A stretch of DNA of 64,000 nucleotides from Adiantum capillus-veneris (taxonomy: Eukaryota; Streptophyta; Polypodiopsida; Polypodiales; Pteridaceae). Under the pieces are notes generated by a model, which was given only the letters and a program-made list of their open reading frames with translations, was not told the origin of the DNA and did no database searches. The stretch spans positions 75,376,676 through 75,440,675 of the forward strand of contig CM043969.1 in assembly GCA_014529385.2 (NCBI GenBank). The letters are read 5' to 3'. The stretch's first letter is position 1, and every line of letters starts with the position of its first letter. Below, piece by piece: positions 11,131-21,477 of this stretch. Both the position numbers and the translations under genes were made by a program.

Positions 11131-12375
11131 ATGGCTTCAGGCAAAGATCAATCGACTCCCTCTGCATCCGGAGATGCGGGAAGGGATCACAACGAAGAGT
11201 CCGGCAAGGAGTATGGCCCGCCTCGGTCTATTCAGGTGGAGCGTCGAGAGACGGAGCATCGTCAATTGATCGGCGATGCAACAAAGATGATGCTCAATTT
11301 TGCGAAGGACCCAAATTTTGCAAAATATATGAGCGAGACTTCTTTCTTGGAGGTGCATGAGGAGTGGCAAAAAACCACAACACCACCCCCAAAACCCGTT
11401 CTCAAGAAACCTTCTGCTCACAAGAAGTATTCAGAGAAGGAATTAGAAGAGGTGGTTGATGCACGGATTGCTTAGCTTTTTGACGCGCAAAACAAAGCTA
11501 AAAAGCACGGAAAAAAGCAGAAGAAAGGCACTGACTTCCCGGGTTATTTGGGTCGTCAGTTGACATTTCAAAAGGCAAAGAAACAGAAGAAGCATGTTCG
11601 ATTTAAAGGAGTACCCAATTCTTCTTCTTCTTCTTCTTTTGACAGTTCTTCTAGCTCACCTGATTCAAGCGAAGAAGACCGAAAAGGCAAAAAGCGAAGC
11701 AAAAAGCAACGCTTCGGAAAGGGCAAGAAAAAGGCAAAGAAGTCTAAATCTTGCCCCGTGAGTGACAGTTCTACAGAGGACTCGTCTACAGACAGTTCAG
11801 ACTCTGATGAGAGCAACTTTTATGCAAAGAAGAAGAATTTTTACAAAGCCAACCAGTATGACTTTCTGGAAGACAAAAGCAAGAAAGCCGAGAGTTTAAG
11901 GAAGGTGAACAGTCAATTAAAATTGACACGTTTTCTGGTTAAAGAGATGCTTCGAAGGCTTTGTCTTTTGTACAGCAGTTTGACATCGCTTTCGTGTGAG
12001 GGCGTTACTTAGAGCACTCTAAGATTCGGAGAGCTGCCTCTTACTTTAAGGGGAATGCTCGAACTTGGTCGTCCACGCTTCTATTAAGCAAGACTGCGCC
12101 AGTTAAATAGTTGAAATTCAAGAGGCTTTTTATTTCTTCTTGGTTGACTCGAGAGTATGAATGTGATATACGAACTGCTTGGAACCATCTTTGGATGACC
12201 AAGAAAGATACAGTGGACGCTTATTGCGAGAGATTCTGAAGCTCTTTTCTACCCGCCTCTTCATTTAAGAACATCTCGTTCAAGGAGCAGATTGAGCGGT
12301 TTACGTTGGGTCTACCTACAGAGATCCGAGATCACTGCTTGGAACAGAAGTTAGCTTCTATTCAGGAGTTGATGC
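11131..12375 (+). pseudogene. Element B gag
   Basis: The capsid precursor starts MASGKDQSTPS at 11131, 57 bp after the PBS. One frame continues to 12012 with a single in-frame TAG at 11473; the sister copy C has Gln there, so it is a point mutation. The middle is striking: a serine-rich acidic run (11613-11680) followed by a Lys-rich basic segment (KKRSKKQRFGKGKKKAKKSK). The retrotransposon-gag core (FARTWW-type region, readable in C at 48769-49011) lies at about 12000-12370 but is frameshifted here. The frame changes to that of the zinc knuckle near 12376. Confidence 0.8.
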
Positions 12376-13893
12376 GTGATGCGAAACGGGGTTTTGCCAG
12401 CCACTCTGCAGTCTGACCTACCCACTGATGACATCATGACACAAAGAGCTGAACAGACTTCGACAAATGAAAGTAGAAAGAGAAAGAGCAACCCAGAAAA
12501 GAAGGATTCACGACCTAAGCTTACTCCTCAGGAGCGGGCTCGCTACATAAAGGAGGGGAAGTGCTTTGAATGCGGGGAAGCTGGACATATCTCCGTTAAG
12601 TGCTCTAAAAAGGCACAGAAAGAACAGAACGACAAGGACGACGAAAGGCCTGAGAGTTCGAGAGCAACTGAGGAACGTGGAAGAAAAGGCAAGATGAAAA
12701 CAGGAATGATTCCAGTATGTGTGGGTACCGATCGCAACACGTTGGACGAGAGTACAGAACTTTGCCGAGCTTGGGGCAAAGTGAAAGACCAAGAGGCCCT
12801 GATCTTCTTTGATGGAGGAGCCAAGGCCAACTTCATTTCACGGGAATTGGTGGCGCGGCTCGAGATCACTCACGATCGGATGGGACCACTTGCGGAGGCT
12901 GTTCTAGCGGCACCCGGCAGGGACGTAGCCATTACACCTATCATTGGCAAACTTCGATTGCATTGTCAGGGGTATTTTGGGGCATGAGGACTTTTACATA
13001 ATGCCTTTGGAAGGTTGTGATGTTCTCTTGGGAATTCCCTGGGACCACAAGAACAATACCGTGGTCGACTATGGGCGAGGAAAGAGACATTGACTACAAA
13101 GAAGGGCAGAACCATTGTACTTGACATCAAACTTAAGGGCGAGTCTGTCCCTATTGTATCGGCTTCGGCCATTTCTAAATTAATGAATTCCAGTCTGTTT
13201 GTTTACTCGATCTTTATGAAAGAGTTGAGTGATGAGGATAGGACAAAGATGTCTAAACTTGATAAAGAACGCCAAGATTTTCTCCACTCTCATGCCGATT
13301 GCTTCTTAGAGGGCCTGCCAGGCGAGTTACCACCTGCTCGTCCTGAAGATCACACCATTGATCTGATTCCTCGAAGCAGACCACCGAACCGGCCACCTTA
13401 CCGTGTGAGCCGAGCACAGAATGAAGAAATTATGAACCAAGTGAAAGACCTCTTGGAAAAGGGTCTTGTCCAGCCTAGTACTTCACCGTATTGCTCTCCA
13501 GTGTTGTTGGTTTTGAAGAAAGACGGATCTTGGAGAATGTGCATCGATTATAGAGCTCTCAACAAAATCACCATCAAGAACAGATTCCCGATTCCTAGGA
13601 TCGATGATATACTCGACAAATTACAGGGATCCTCGTGCTTTAGCAGGATTGATTTGAAGAGTGGATATCATCAGATTCAAATTGCGTCGGGAGACGTCTA
13701 CAAGACAGCCTTTCGGACTACTTTTGGGTTATTTGAGTTTTTGGTGATGCCTTTTGGCTTAGCCAATGCTCTTGCGACATTTAACCGGATGATGGACATG
13801 ATGTTTCGAGAGTACAGGCTATTTGTTGGCACTTTCTTTGACGATATCATTGTTTTCTCGAAGGATGAGGCAGAACATTGAGATTATCTGCTT
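12376..13893 (+). pseudogene. Element B pol, part 1 (zinc knuckle, protease, RT)
   Basis: The nucleocapsid knuckle CFECGEAGHISVKC (CX2CX4HX4C) is at 12562-12603. The aspartic protease motif is IFFDGGAKANFIS (about 12802-12840), with DGG where most Ty3 elements have DSG. After a frameshift near 12980, an open stretch at 13090-13881 carries the [39 protein letters not shown] and the active site [10 protein letters not shown] near 13836-13862. A stop follows at once (EAEH then TGA) and the insert begins at 13894. The matching continuation is at 18174. Confidence 0.9.
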
Positions 13894-14564
13894 GGGTTAT
13901 ACAAATTGGCGAGCGGGTATTTTTGAGCAATGAAATAATCGAGCAAGTCCCTTTAAACATTCTTTATTACTAAGAGAAAATTGCAGAAGTACGAGAGGGT
14001 TTTCCATTGTTGCAAACTAACCCCACAACCAAACTCAAATCCCATGGAACCAAACTTGGAGCCAATTTCAATCATGGAACAAATAAATGCCCCCAGCTTG
14101 TCGCAAGTGTCGACGAAATCATTCCACATCGGTGCTTGCGACAAGCCAAGGGCACCTAGCATATGCTGTTCTAGCACTTTCCACCTCTATTATCCACTTG
14201 GAATACATTTCCATCCGTAGTCTTCGGGATTCTTCAAAGTGCACTTTTTCAACCTATCAAACATGACTCCCAAGTGCATACGATGTAATGTTCTATAGTG
14301 GTTTGTACCATTAGCGTAGGCCTCTAGCATTCACTCTCCTATAGGTAGCCATTTATCAAAGTGTAAAATGGTGTCTCAGAGTAAAAAGTGATCAACCCCA
14401 ACCAGGGCCTAAGCAGTGTTAGAAAAAAACCAGGGTTCAGTGTATTTTAAGCAGTCTCAAGAGCCTGCGATCTGGATCGCACCTTTGAGCTCTATGTCCA
14501 GCGTGAAGCTGAAAGTGCCGACATCTCTCACCAAAATGAAGGCTTGCTATTAAAAACCACAAAA

Positions 14565-14609
<45 letters not shown>

Positions 14610-15133
14610 TAACCAAACCTTAAGTAATCTACCAGGACCAAAATACAAAAGTCTACAAGGCATCTAGCACAAAGAAGTTGCTTGCTATAGAAAACTCTAT
14701 ATCAGCAACATACTAAATTTTCCAACCAACAAAAACAATATCTAGAACATGCTGAAATTACTTCCAAGCATGGCCAGCTCCAAAGGCTAGTTTTGAAGCA
14801 AAACTTCCTATTCTTTCATAAAGCCTCTTCAAAACCAGCCCAGAAAGCATCTCCCCACCTCATGACAAACGAAGTCAGAGAAGAATGCAGGTGAATACAC
14901 ACTCTAAAATATCCATCTTCTTCCTGCTGCATCTCAAAAGCAAGAGGATCATCTACAGACATACGGCACCTAGCTTGTTACCTCTTGAAGAAGCTCTATT
15001 TCCACTCAAATGTTGCCATAAATTTCCTCCAATGAATCCAAACAAAAAAGCTTGCTGCCTGGTAGAAAAACGACACATGGCAGCTTACAAAGTCCACAAT
15101 GTGTTCATGAAAACTTTATGGTGGCCTTCACCA
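13894..15133. other. Left arm of the DNA-transposon-like insert
   Basis: A 74-codon minus-strand frame (13953-14177) contains SQAPMWNDFVDTCDKLGAF; I do not recognise it, and it might be a remnant of a captured gene or of a transposase. A (CT)n tract lies at 14567-14606. The right part (about 14880-15133) is probably the 3' UTR side of the captured RAB copy. Confidence 0.35.
14567..14606. repeat. (CT)n microsatellite
   Basis: About 20 CT units within the insert. Confidence 0.95.
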
Positions 15134-15736
15134 TTATGCTGAACAACACCCAGCTTTCTTAGGTGTCGTCGACTCATTACTTGTATAACTAATCGTTTGC
15201 CCTTGTCTTGGTACAGCAGCAAGGTCTTCGCCTATGTCAAGTGCCTCTTCCACCCTGTAAATCTGCATAAGGACTTGCGTGAATGCATTTTCAACATTTG
15301 TTGCTTCCAAGGCAGAGGTCTCTGCAAAAGACTGGCTATCCTCTGTTGAAACTGCCCTCAAGTGTAGCAGATCGGATTTGTTTCCCACAAGCATTATCAC
15401 AACATTTGAGTCTCTGTGCTCCCTGAGTTCTCGAAAGTCATATGTCTAGCTATGTCATACACGAGCAAGCACCCACTGCACCCCGGTAATATGCATTGGT
15501 GATTGCTCGGTATCTTTCTTGGCTGGCAGTATTCCAAATCTGTGCTTTGATGGTCTTGCCATCGACATTGATGGTGCGGGTAGCAAACTCGACATCGATG
15601 GTGGACCTGAACTCTAGGGCGAACTCATTGTGAGAGAAGCGCAATAGTAGGTTGGACTTGCCTACACCGGAGTGACCTGTTAGAACCACCTTGAAGAGGT
15701 AATCATATATAGTCGTCCATCAGGTCTGTAGGCCAT
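15134..15736 (-). pseudogene. RABA/RAB11-type small GTPase pseudogene
   Basis: RABA (RAB11) GTPases control trans-Golgi/endosome vesicle traffic. On the minus strand the copy starts ATGGCCTACAGACC at 15736. After a frameshift comes [19 protein letters not shown] (P-loop G1, kept apart from D to H), then [17 protein letters not shown] (switch I) and [16 protein letters not shown], where the G3 motif WDTAGQ has become WNTASQ. About 15405-15450 has lost a short segment and shifts frame. GNKSDL (G4), [11 protein letters not shown] (G5) and a C-terminal GCCSA (prenylation-type Cys pair) end the copy. I see no intron, so it may be a processed or exon-only copy. The G3 loss and frameshifts make it inactive. 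It lies inside the transposon-like insert. Confidence 0.88.
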
Positions 15737-15779
15737 CGCCACACTCAAAGTGGGAGTCTGCTAGGACCTAAGAAGAAGC

Positions 15780-15782
<3 letters not shown>

Positions 15783-15857
<75 letters not shown>
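15783..15857. repeat. (CT)n microsatellite
   Basis: About 37 units, just 5' of the RAB pseudogene start on its strand, where a GA-rich 5' UTR would sit. Confidence 0.95.
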
Positions 15858-15860
<3 letters not shown>

Positions 15861-17718
15861 GATGAAGGCGAGCAGATGGTGTAGTGGGGAGGGAGGCGAA
15901 GCATCCTGAGAAGGGGGGAAGGAGCACATGCAGGGGCTCTCCCCGCACACGCTTTTCTGGCTTCAAAGTAGATTTTTTCTTCTGAGACTACAACCGCACA
16001 GACTGGAGGAGGTGATCTCGGCCGCCAGCTGAAGGGGACCGCACGCTCCAGTAGCTCCTTGGTCTGCTACTGCAACCATTTTGCGCCGGCGCGGACTGGT
16101 TGCAGTAGCAAACCAGTGAAAGGGAAAATTACAAAAATACTCCTTTCATTTGCCCTCAAATTTCAAAAGTTCCCAAAGTTCCCCCGATCTCTTGTCCTAA
16201 ATTCCCAAAATGTCCTTTAAATTTTTCAAAATTCCCAAAATACGCCCGGTTATGAGATTAAATTTCTCCAAAGATAAATTTTTTTTGAATCTTTTCATAA
16301 GAACACTGATTGTCTATCAATATAACATGCTAAAACTAGAATTTGAGTTGGTTATGTAGGCTCTGGAGACGAATTACTTCATTATTGTTTGAACATAATT
16401 GGCCTTTTTGTGAGGTAATCTGTGACAAACTCCATGCTAAGCACTCAAAAACGGATCTCAATTGTCAAAAAGGAATGAAGATTAGAAAATATTGAAGAAT
16501 CCAACCAAAATAGATACAAGGGTATTTTGAGAATTTCTAAAATATGAGGGGTACTTTGAGGTACTTTGATAATTTTCCCTTGAAAAAAATAGGATTTGTC
16601 AAAATGAGTTGGATTCCAAGCTTTTGTGAATAATTTATTTTTGTTGTCGCTTTTCTCACTCGCACCTACAATTGCTGCGTTTTGCCCATTTACTGCTTCC
16701 TGTCCATAGGATCACGACCACACAATCTGGCTCTTGCTAAATATCAGACTCTCAAGGATATGGGATCCTTGAGAGCCTGCCATGTAGCCGCGGGGACAAC
16801 CTACTTTAGTAGATTAACCAGTCAACAGTTCGTTCCACCAAACATGTTTGAACATAGGCTACAAATGAGCATGAACTCTGTTTAACACAGCTCGAGATCC
16901 AAACTAGGGCAGGCTACGAATGAGCACGAACTCTATTCAACATAAGTCAAGATTCGAACCAACACTCTCGATTCATTCCAACATGGTATACCCCATAGCG
17001 CTAATGACGTTCATATTTATCCTAAGTGTCACAGACAACAGTATTGTGACAGATTGGAAGGACATTGGATTGTAGCCATAGACGTCGGCATGTAGAAAAA
17101 ACAGTTCTTTTGTACCTCTGTTCCTGTGATGGTTGCTCTTGTTTCTATTGCTGCAAAAGATATGGCAGGCTTTGGAAGTTGTAAATCACCATTCTCTGAG
17201 CTAGGACTAAAAGATTCTTTCAATCTTGCATGGATATCCTAGGATTAGATTATTCTCTAGTTGTGCCATGGCCTTGGGTGTTTTTAACAGTGAATTGTTG
17301 AGCACTCACAATATAGAAGTTTTAAGGAATTGTTGCTTCATGACTTTATCTCTGTATCCAACAGGCAAATGCAACTCAGACTTGGGCCTTTCCTCTGTAG
17401 AAGAACTTGCATTTGGCTTTGGTCGGCTCTAGTGTACGTTTTTGTCTACTGATCTCACAATAGACTCGTTAGGCAAGAAATTGTCTCAAGGAAAGTGGCT
17501 CCAAAAGCAAAATGATCAGATAAAGCACCAATTTGGAGGTCCTGTCTTCAAGCTTTACTTTATTCTTAAATTTGCAATTAGGAGGGCTCGGAGAATTAAG
17601 AGGCAGCTTAGAAGCCAATGCTACACAAGCTGCCAACGAACTTAGGTGAAACAAGAAGTTTTGACTTGAACTTTTGGTAATTAGTAAAATGGAGCTTGCC
17701 AAAATTTTTACAACTTAT
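15858..17718. other. AT-rich arm of the insert, no gene recognised
   Basis: Contains AT-rich sequence with small local repeats (for example cccaaaat/ttcaaaattccc around 16140-16260; two related copies of 'gctacaaatgagcatgaactctgttt' at 16858 and 16912). No frame is convincing. It may include flanking DNA captured with the RAB copy. Confidence 0.4.
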
Positions 17719-18110
17719 TTTTGAGAGGAGGTATGAGACATGGAATTGAATTGTATATGTTTCAAGTATAAAGAGATTGCTTGTGCCTCGGGTATTCAAT
17801 TTTTATATTGGTTCTAAAATCTCCTTTTTTGTCGATTGAGTGTTAGATTTGTGTAGTGAAAGTAATGTGCATGACATAATTCTTTTCTTTCACCATTGTT
17901 GACATTATTTTTTTCTTTTAGCATTTTTGAGAGGAGGTGCGCCACATGGAATTGAATTGTATATGTTTCAAATATGAAGAGATTGCTTGTGCCTCGGGTA
18001 TTCAATTTTCATATTGGTTCTAAAATCTCATTTTTTGTCGATTGAGTGTTAGATATGTGTAGTGAAAGTAATGTGCATGACATAATTTTTTTCTTTCACC
18101 ATTGTTGCTA
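17719..18110. repeat. Two-copy tandem repeat near the right end of the insert
   Basis: The unit is about 185-205 bp. Copy 1 runs from about 17719 (ttttgagaggaggtatgaga), copy 2 from about 17925 (ttttgagaggaggtgcgcca). Both continue through catggaattgaattgtatat, cttgtgcctcgggtattcaa and gtgaaagtaatgtgcatgac. Subterminal duplications of this kind are common in non-autonomous DNA transposons. Confidence 0.85.
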
Positions 18111-18173
18111 TTGTATCAATTTGCTCGAATTTGTCTTCGCTCGATTTTTTGTGCTCGGTGATTAGAAATCCCC

Positions 18174-19897
18174 ATCTGCTTCAAGTCTTTCAGGCATTAC
18201 AAGATCACAAGTTAGTGAAGAAAAGTGAATTTTTCCTACCATAGATACACTTTTTAGGACACATTGTGTCAGGAGTGCAGATGGATCCGGCCAAGATAGA
18301 GACTATCCGTGATTGGCCCGATTTTAAGAATGTCCATGAAGCTAGAACCTTCTGTGTTCGTACTATAGGCGGTTCATTCGAAAGTTTGCAGAGGTTGCTT
18401 CCCCTTTGCATATCTTGACACAGATAGGAGTCCCTTTCTCGTGGGGACCCACAGAGGTGACTGCCTTTCAGATTTTGAAAGAGAAATTGACTACGGGACC
18501 AGTTTTGACTTTGCCGGACTTGCAGAAATCGTTTCACGTATATTGTGATACTTGTGGTCGTAGTGTGGATGCGGTCTTAATGCAAGAAGGCCAATGTCAT
18601 TGCCTACGAGAGCCGATTGTTCTCAAGGCCAGAATTGACAACACAGATTTGTGAGAAAGAGCTTTTGGCGGCTTCCATGCTCTTATTCAGTGGCGACATT
18701 ACCTACTCGGAGCTGATTTTACGGTTTTCATAGATGATGCGAGTCTAACCGAATGTCACTGTCCGCCTTTTACGTGTCGCCGATGCATTGCTACCACCTT
18801 GAAAGAGGTAGAGAGATACTTTTTTTTGGCCGAGACTCAAGAAGGATGTGGACGAGTTTGTGCGCAGTTGGTTGGTATGCCCAAAGGTCAAGTTTGACAG
18901 GCGTAAAGCACAGGGATTGTTACAGCCTTTTCACCATACGCACCCGCCTTGGGAGATTATTGCAATGGATTTCATCTCCCGAGAACACATTGTGGGCACG
19001 ATTGTTTATTGCCCAGGTCTTCAGATTACATGGCATGCCTGAGACGATTGTCTCCGACAGGACCCCAGGTTCACGAGTTTGTTTTGGACGGTTATTTGGG
19101 AGAACATAGGCACGCGGTTGCAGTTCTCGTTCCATCCGCACACTGACGGACAATCAGAGATTGCTAATTTAGTGGTACTGGCTTTGTTGAAGTCTTCTTG
19201 GTTGGATCAGAAGACTACTTGGGAAAGGTTTTTACATTTGGTGGAATATGCATATAGAAACACGTTTGATCTTTGATGGGGAAGATGCGATTTGAGATTT
19301 TTTTGAATTTGCTACGAAGGTTCTACCCTTAGCGCGGAAGATAAAATTTTTCTTTGAAGCCAACCAGTTCACGAGGGACTTGGTCAGGAAGGCTTTGCAG
19401 AAATTTCAGGAAAGACAGAAAAAGGCAGCAGATCGCCATTGTCGCGATTTGAAATTGAAGGAAAAGAATTGGGTGCTCTTACATTATGGGAAGGCACAAC
19501 CGAGAAAGAAAACAAAAGGGAAAGGAGCGGCTTCTTTGTAAGCTTAGCATGACATAGTGTGGACCTTTCGAGGTTTTGCGAAAAGATAAATGATGTCTCC
19601 TTTGGACTGAAGCTGCTAGAATACTTGGAGGATTCACAATGTTTTTCATGTGAGTCTCTTGAAGTCTTTTGAAGGCAATGTGCTTGATGATGAACAACCC
19701 GAAATGGACGAAAACGAGCAGATACTCGTTCCTGAACAGACATTGGCACAGAAAGAAAGTAAGAAGGTAAAACGAACTGACGGTACTTGGTTAAATTCAA
19801 GACCTACTTCGCATTGGATGCGAAGCAAATGGAGGAGGAAGACCTAGCAGATATTCTTCGGAATGTGAATCTTCACCTTGAAGCTTTTGGTTTAGCA
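18174..19897 (+). pseudogene. Element B pol, part 2 (RT end, RNase H, integrase, chromodomain)
   Basis: Directly after the right target duplication the RT resumes with QALQDHKLV...KKSEFFLP and HFLGHIVSGVQMDPAKIETI. RNase H: SFHVYCDTCGRSVDAVLMQEGQ (about 18525-18590). The integrase zinc region is degenerate (FVRSWLVCPKVKFDRRKAQG, 18854-18915). The core has WEIIAMDFIS (18950-18975), a second Asp region near 19050 and HTDGQSEIANLV (19138-19170). The C-terminus reads ILVPEQTLAQKES and, in another frame, the remains of a chromodomain-like segment before stop at 19897; sister copy F is clearer (30418-30783). At least five frameshifts. Confidence 0.85.
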
Positions 19898-20471
19898 TAG
19901 TCTATTCCAAATGAAACCCAGAATTCAGCTTGGCCGGAGATCTGGTGTAGTGGGTTTGCACAAGAGGGGAGTTACTCCGCTCCTTTGTCAACAGATGCCA
20001 CGATTTTTGAATACTAGAGTCACTAATATCTCTTTGAGCTTCAGGGATACTGAGAGCTGACAGTATTATGCTGGATGACTTTATGAAATGGAATTCCGAA
20101 AAATATGAAACTGACTTGTTCTTGACTTGTTTAAGTGCACGAACTGATAGACGAAATGACTGCAGCATTTTGGTCTAAATGATCTCGAATAGACATGGTT
20201 GCAATAGGGGTTAGTCAATCGGGCATCGATGAGGTCTTGAGTGGATCTAGATGCGATTGCTAGCTACATTGCCGATAAATCATGGTCTAAGATCTGAATG
20301 AATGTTGAATGTCATGTGATGTCCTGTGATGTCGTGTAATGTGACTGTTGATTGGTACATGTGCTAGATGTGTGTTCCTAGTGCGTAGGTACTAACAATC
20401 AATGTCTGCTAAGACGGTTTATGGCCTCTGTCTGTTTTGCCGGCGTAATCGAGGGCGATTACAATGCTTTC
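19898..20471 (+). other. 3' non-coding region of element B
   Basis: Untranslated stretch between pol and the purine tract. It contains a run of near-repeats (catgtgatgtcctgtgatgt, 20310-20345). From 20260 on it is the homologue of 9628-9840. Confidence 0.7.
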
Positions 20472-20483
20472 AAGAGGGGGGTA
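20472..20483 (+). promoter_or_regulatory. Polypurine tract of element B
   Basis: AAGAGGGGGGTA directly before the 3' LTR (TGTCACG). This is the plus-strand primer site of LTR elements; the same string precedes the LTR at 9854. Confidence 0.85.
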
Positions 20484-20728
20484 TGTCACGAAGTGATGAC
20501 GTGGCTGCTAGAAACCCTATTCTGCTGAAACCCTAACCCTAAAATTGGAAACCCTAATTTTGTTGAACCCTGACCCTAAAATCGGAAACCCTAATTCTGT
20601 TGAAATCCTAACGCTGAAATGCTGACTGGCTGGCTGCAACGTAAAACGCAGAAAGGCTGCCTCGTGGAAGGCTGTACGGACCTCCGTGATTTGCGGCAGC
20701 AGTTGGACTCGCTTTTTCTACGCAAGTT

Positions 20729-20792
<64 letters not shown>

Positions 20793-21204
20793 CTGCTTTA
20801 TTTTTAAAAGCTAAATATGGACAACTTTTTGGCACTTGCTTTATTTTTATAAGCAAGAGAGAGAAAGAGCCTTTGCTTTATGGGAAAGCTTTTGATTTTC
20901 AGCTTTTGGGGCTCTACTTTTGGCATTCCTTGTAACTTTAAATATGTGAGCAGGCCTCTCACAACTCAGAGCATCTGGACGTAGAGTCTGAGTGTGAGCG
21001 CCTGCCCGCACTCTTGTACTTTGAACTCAGATTAATACAAAAAGAAATACCGAAAGAGGGTGTCAGTCTTTGGGGCCAATATCTCTAGGTACGGAACTCC
21101 GCATGGCCAGTGTCGAATAAATTGTGAACTATGAACTGTTTTGAAGTGGTTATTTGGTGCTGTTGCGGTAGATTTTTGACTTGGAGTGTCCAAGTCTGTT
21201 TACA
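20484..21204 (+). repeat. 3' LTR of element B
   Basis: 721 bp. Compared with the 5' LTR it has extra AAACCCTA-type repeats (20510-20610) and a long (GA)n at 20731-20787. The R block (AAGAAATACCGAAAGAGGGT) is at 21040-21060. It ends TTTACA at 21204, followed by the target duplication GAGTG and then the last 15 bp of element A's LTR (21210-21224). Confidence 0.9.
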
Positions 21205-21477
21205 GAGTGTCCAACTCTGTTACACCTTCTCGACACAAGGAGGCAGGTGAAAGCAAGACGTAATTCCTTCCAAATCCGAAGCAAGCAATGCATAAATGGG
21301 ATGTATCCAAGGGTGCATCTGTGAAGATGAAATTGATGGTCGGGCGCGAAACACTCGCAGCATCTAGAGATCCAAAACGAGGAGAGGTATGTGACAAAAT
21401 ATGGTGCAAAAATTGTTTCCAAGGCTGTGCTCATGGAAACAATCCGTGTACTATAAGCTTCACAAGCTATGCCTTGC

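Larger units (their letters stand above)
13894..18173. mobile_element. Gene-carrying DNA-transposon-like insertion (Pack-MULE or hAT type)
   Basis: The insert splits the RT. ATCTGCTT stands at 13886-13893 and again at 18174-18181, a perfect 8-bp target duplication. Extended by one base it is TATCTGCTT/CATCTGCTT, and the sister copy C has C, so a 9-bp duplication with one transition is also possible. Ends: GGGTTATACAAATTGG on the left, and on the right (reverse complement) GGGGATTTCTAATCACC. Both ends carry CGAGC-rich subterminal motifs (tcgagcaa near 13940; its complement near 18122). 8 bp suggests hAT, 9 bp with GGG ends suggests Mutator-like. No transposase is recognisable, so it is non-autonomous. 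It carries a RAB pseudogene. Confidence 0.8.
10455..21204 (+). mobile_element. Element B: Ty3/gypsy chromovirus inserted in a sister LTR
   Basis: Both LTRs begin TGTCAC and end TACA. The flanks are GAGTG at 10450-10454 and GAGTG at 21205-21209, a perfect 5-bp target duplication. Order: 5' LTR, tRNA-iMet PBS, gag, protease, RT, RNase H, integrase, chromodomain-like C-terminus, purine tract, 3' LTR. A 4.28 kb foreign insert splits RT. Without it the element is about 6.5 kb, normal for a chromovirus. Stops and frameshifts show that it is dead, and the two LTRs differ in indels and in (GA)n length (607 against 721 bp), so it is not very young. Confidence 0.92.

Noticed and set aside
20508-20612. 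Interstitial telomere
   Set aside because: AAACCCTAA motifs are dispersed with spacers rather than in perfect tandem, and they recur at the same place in other LTRs; they are part of the LTR U3.
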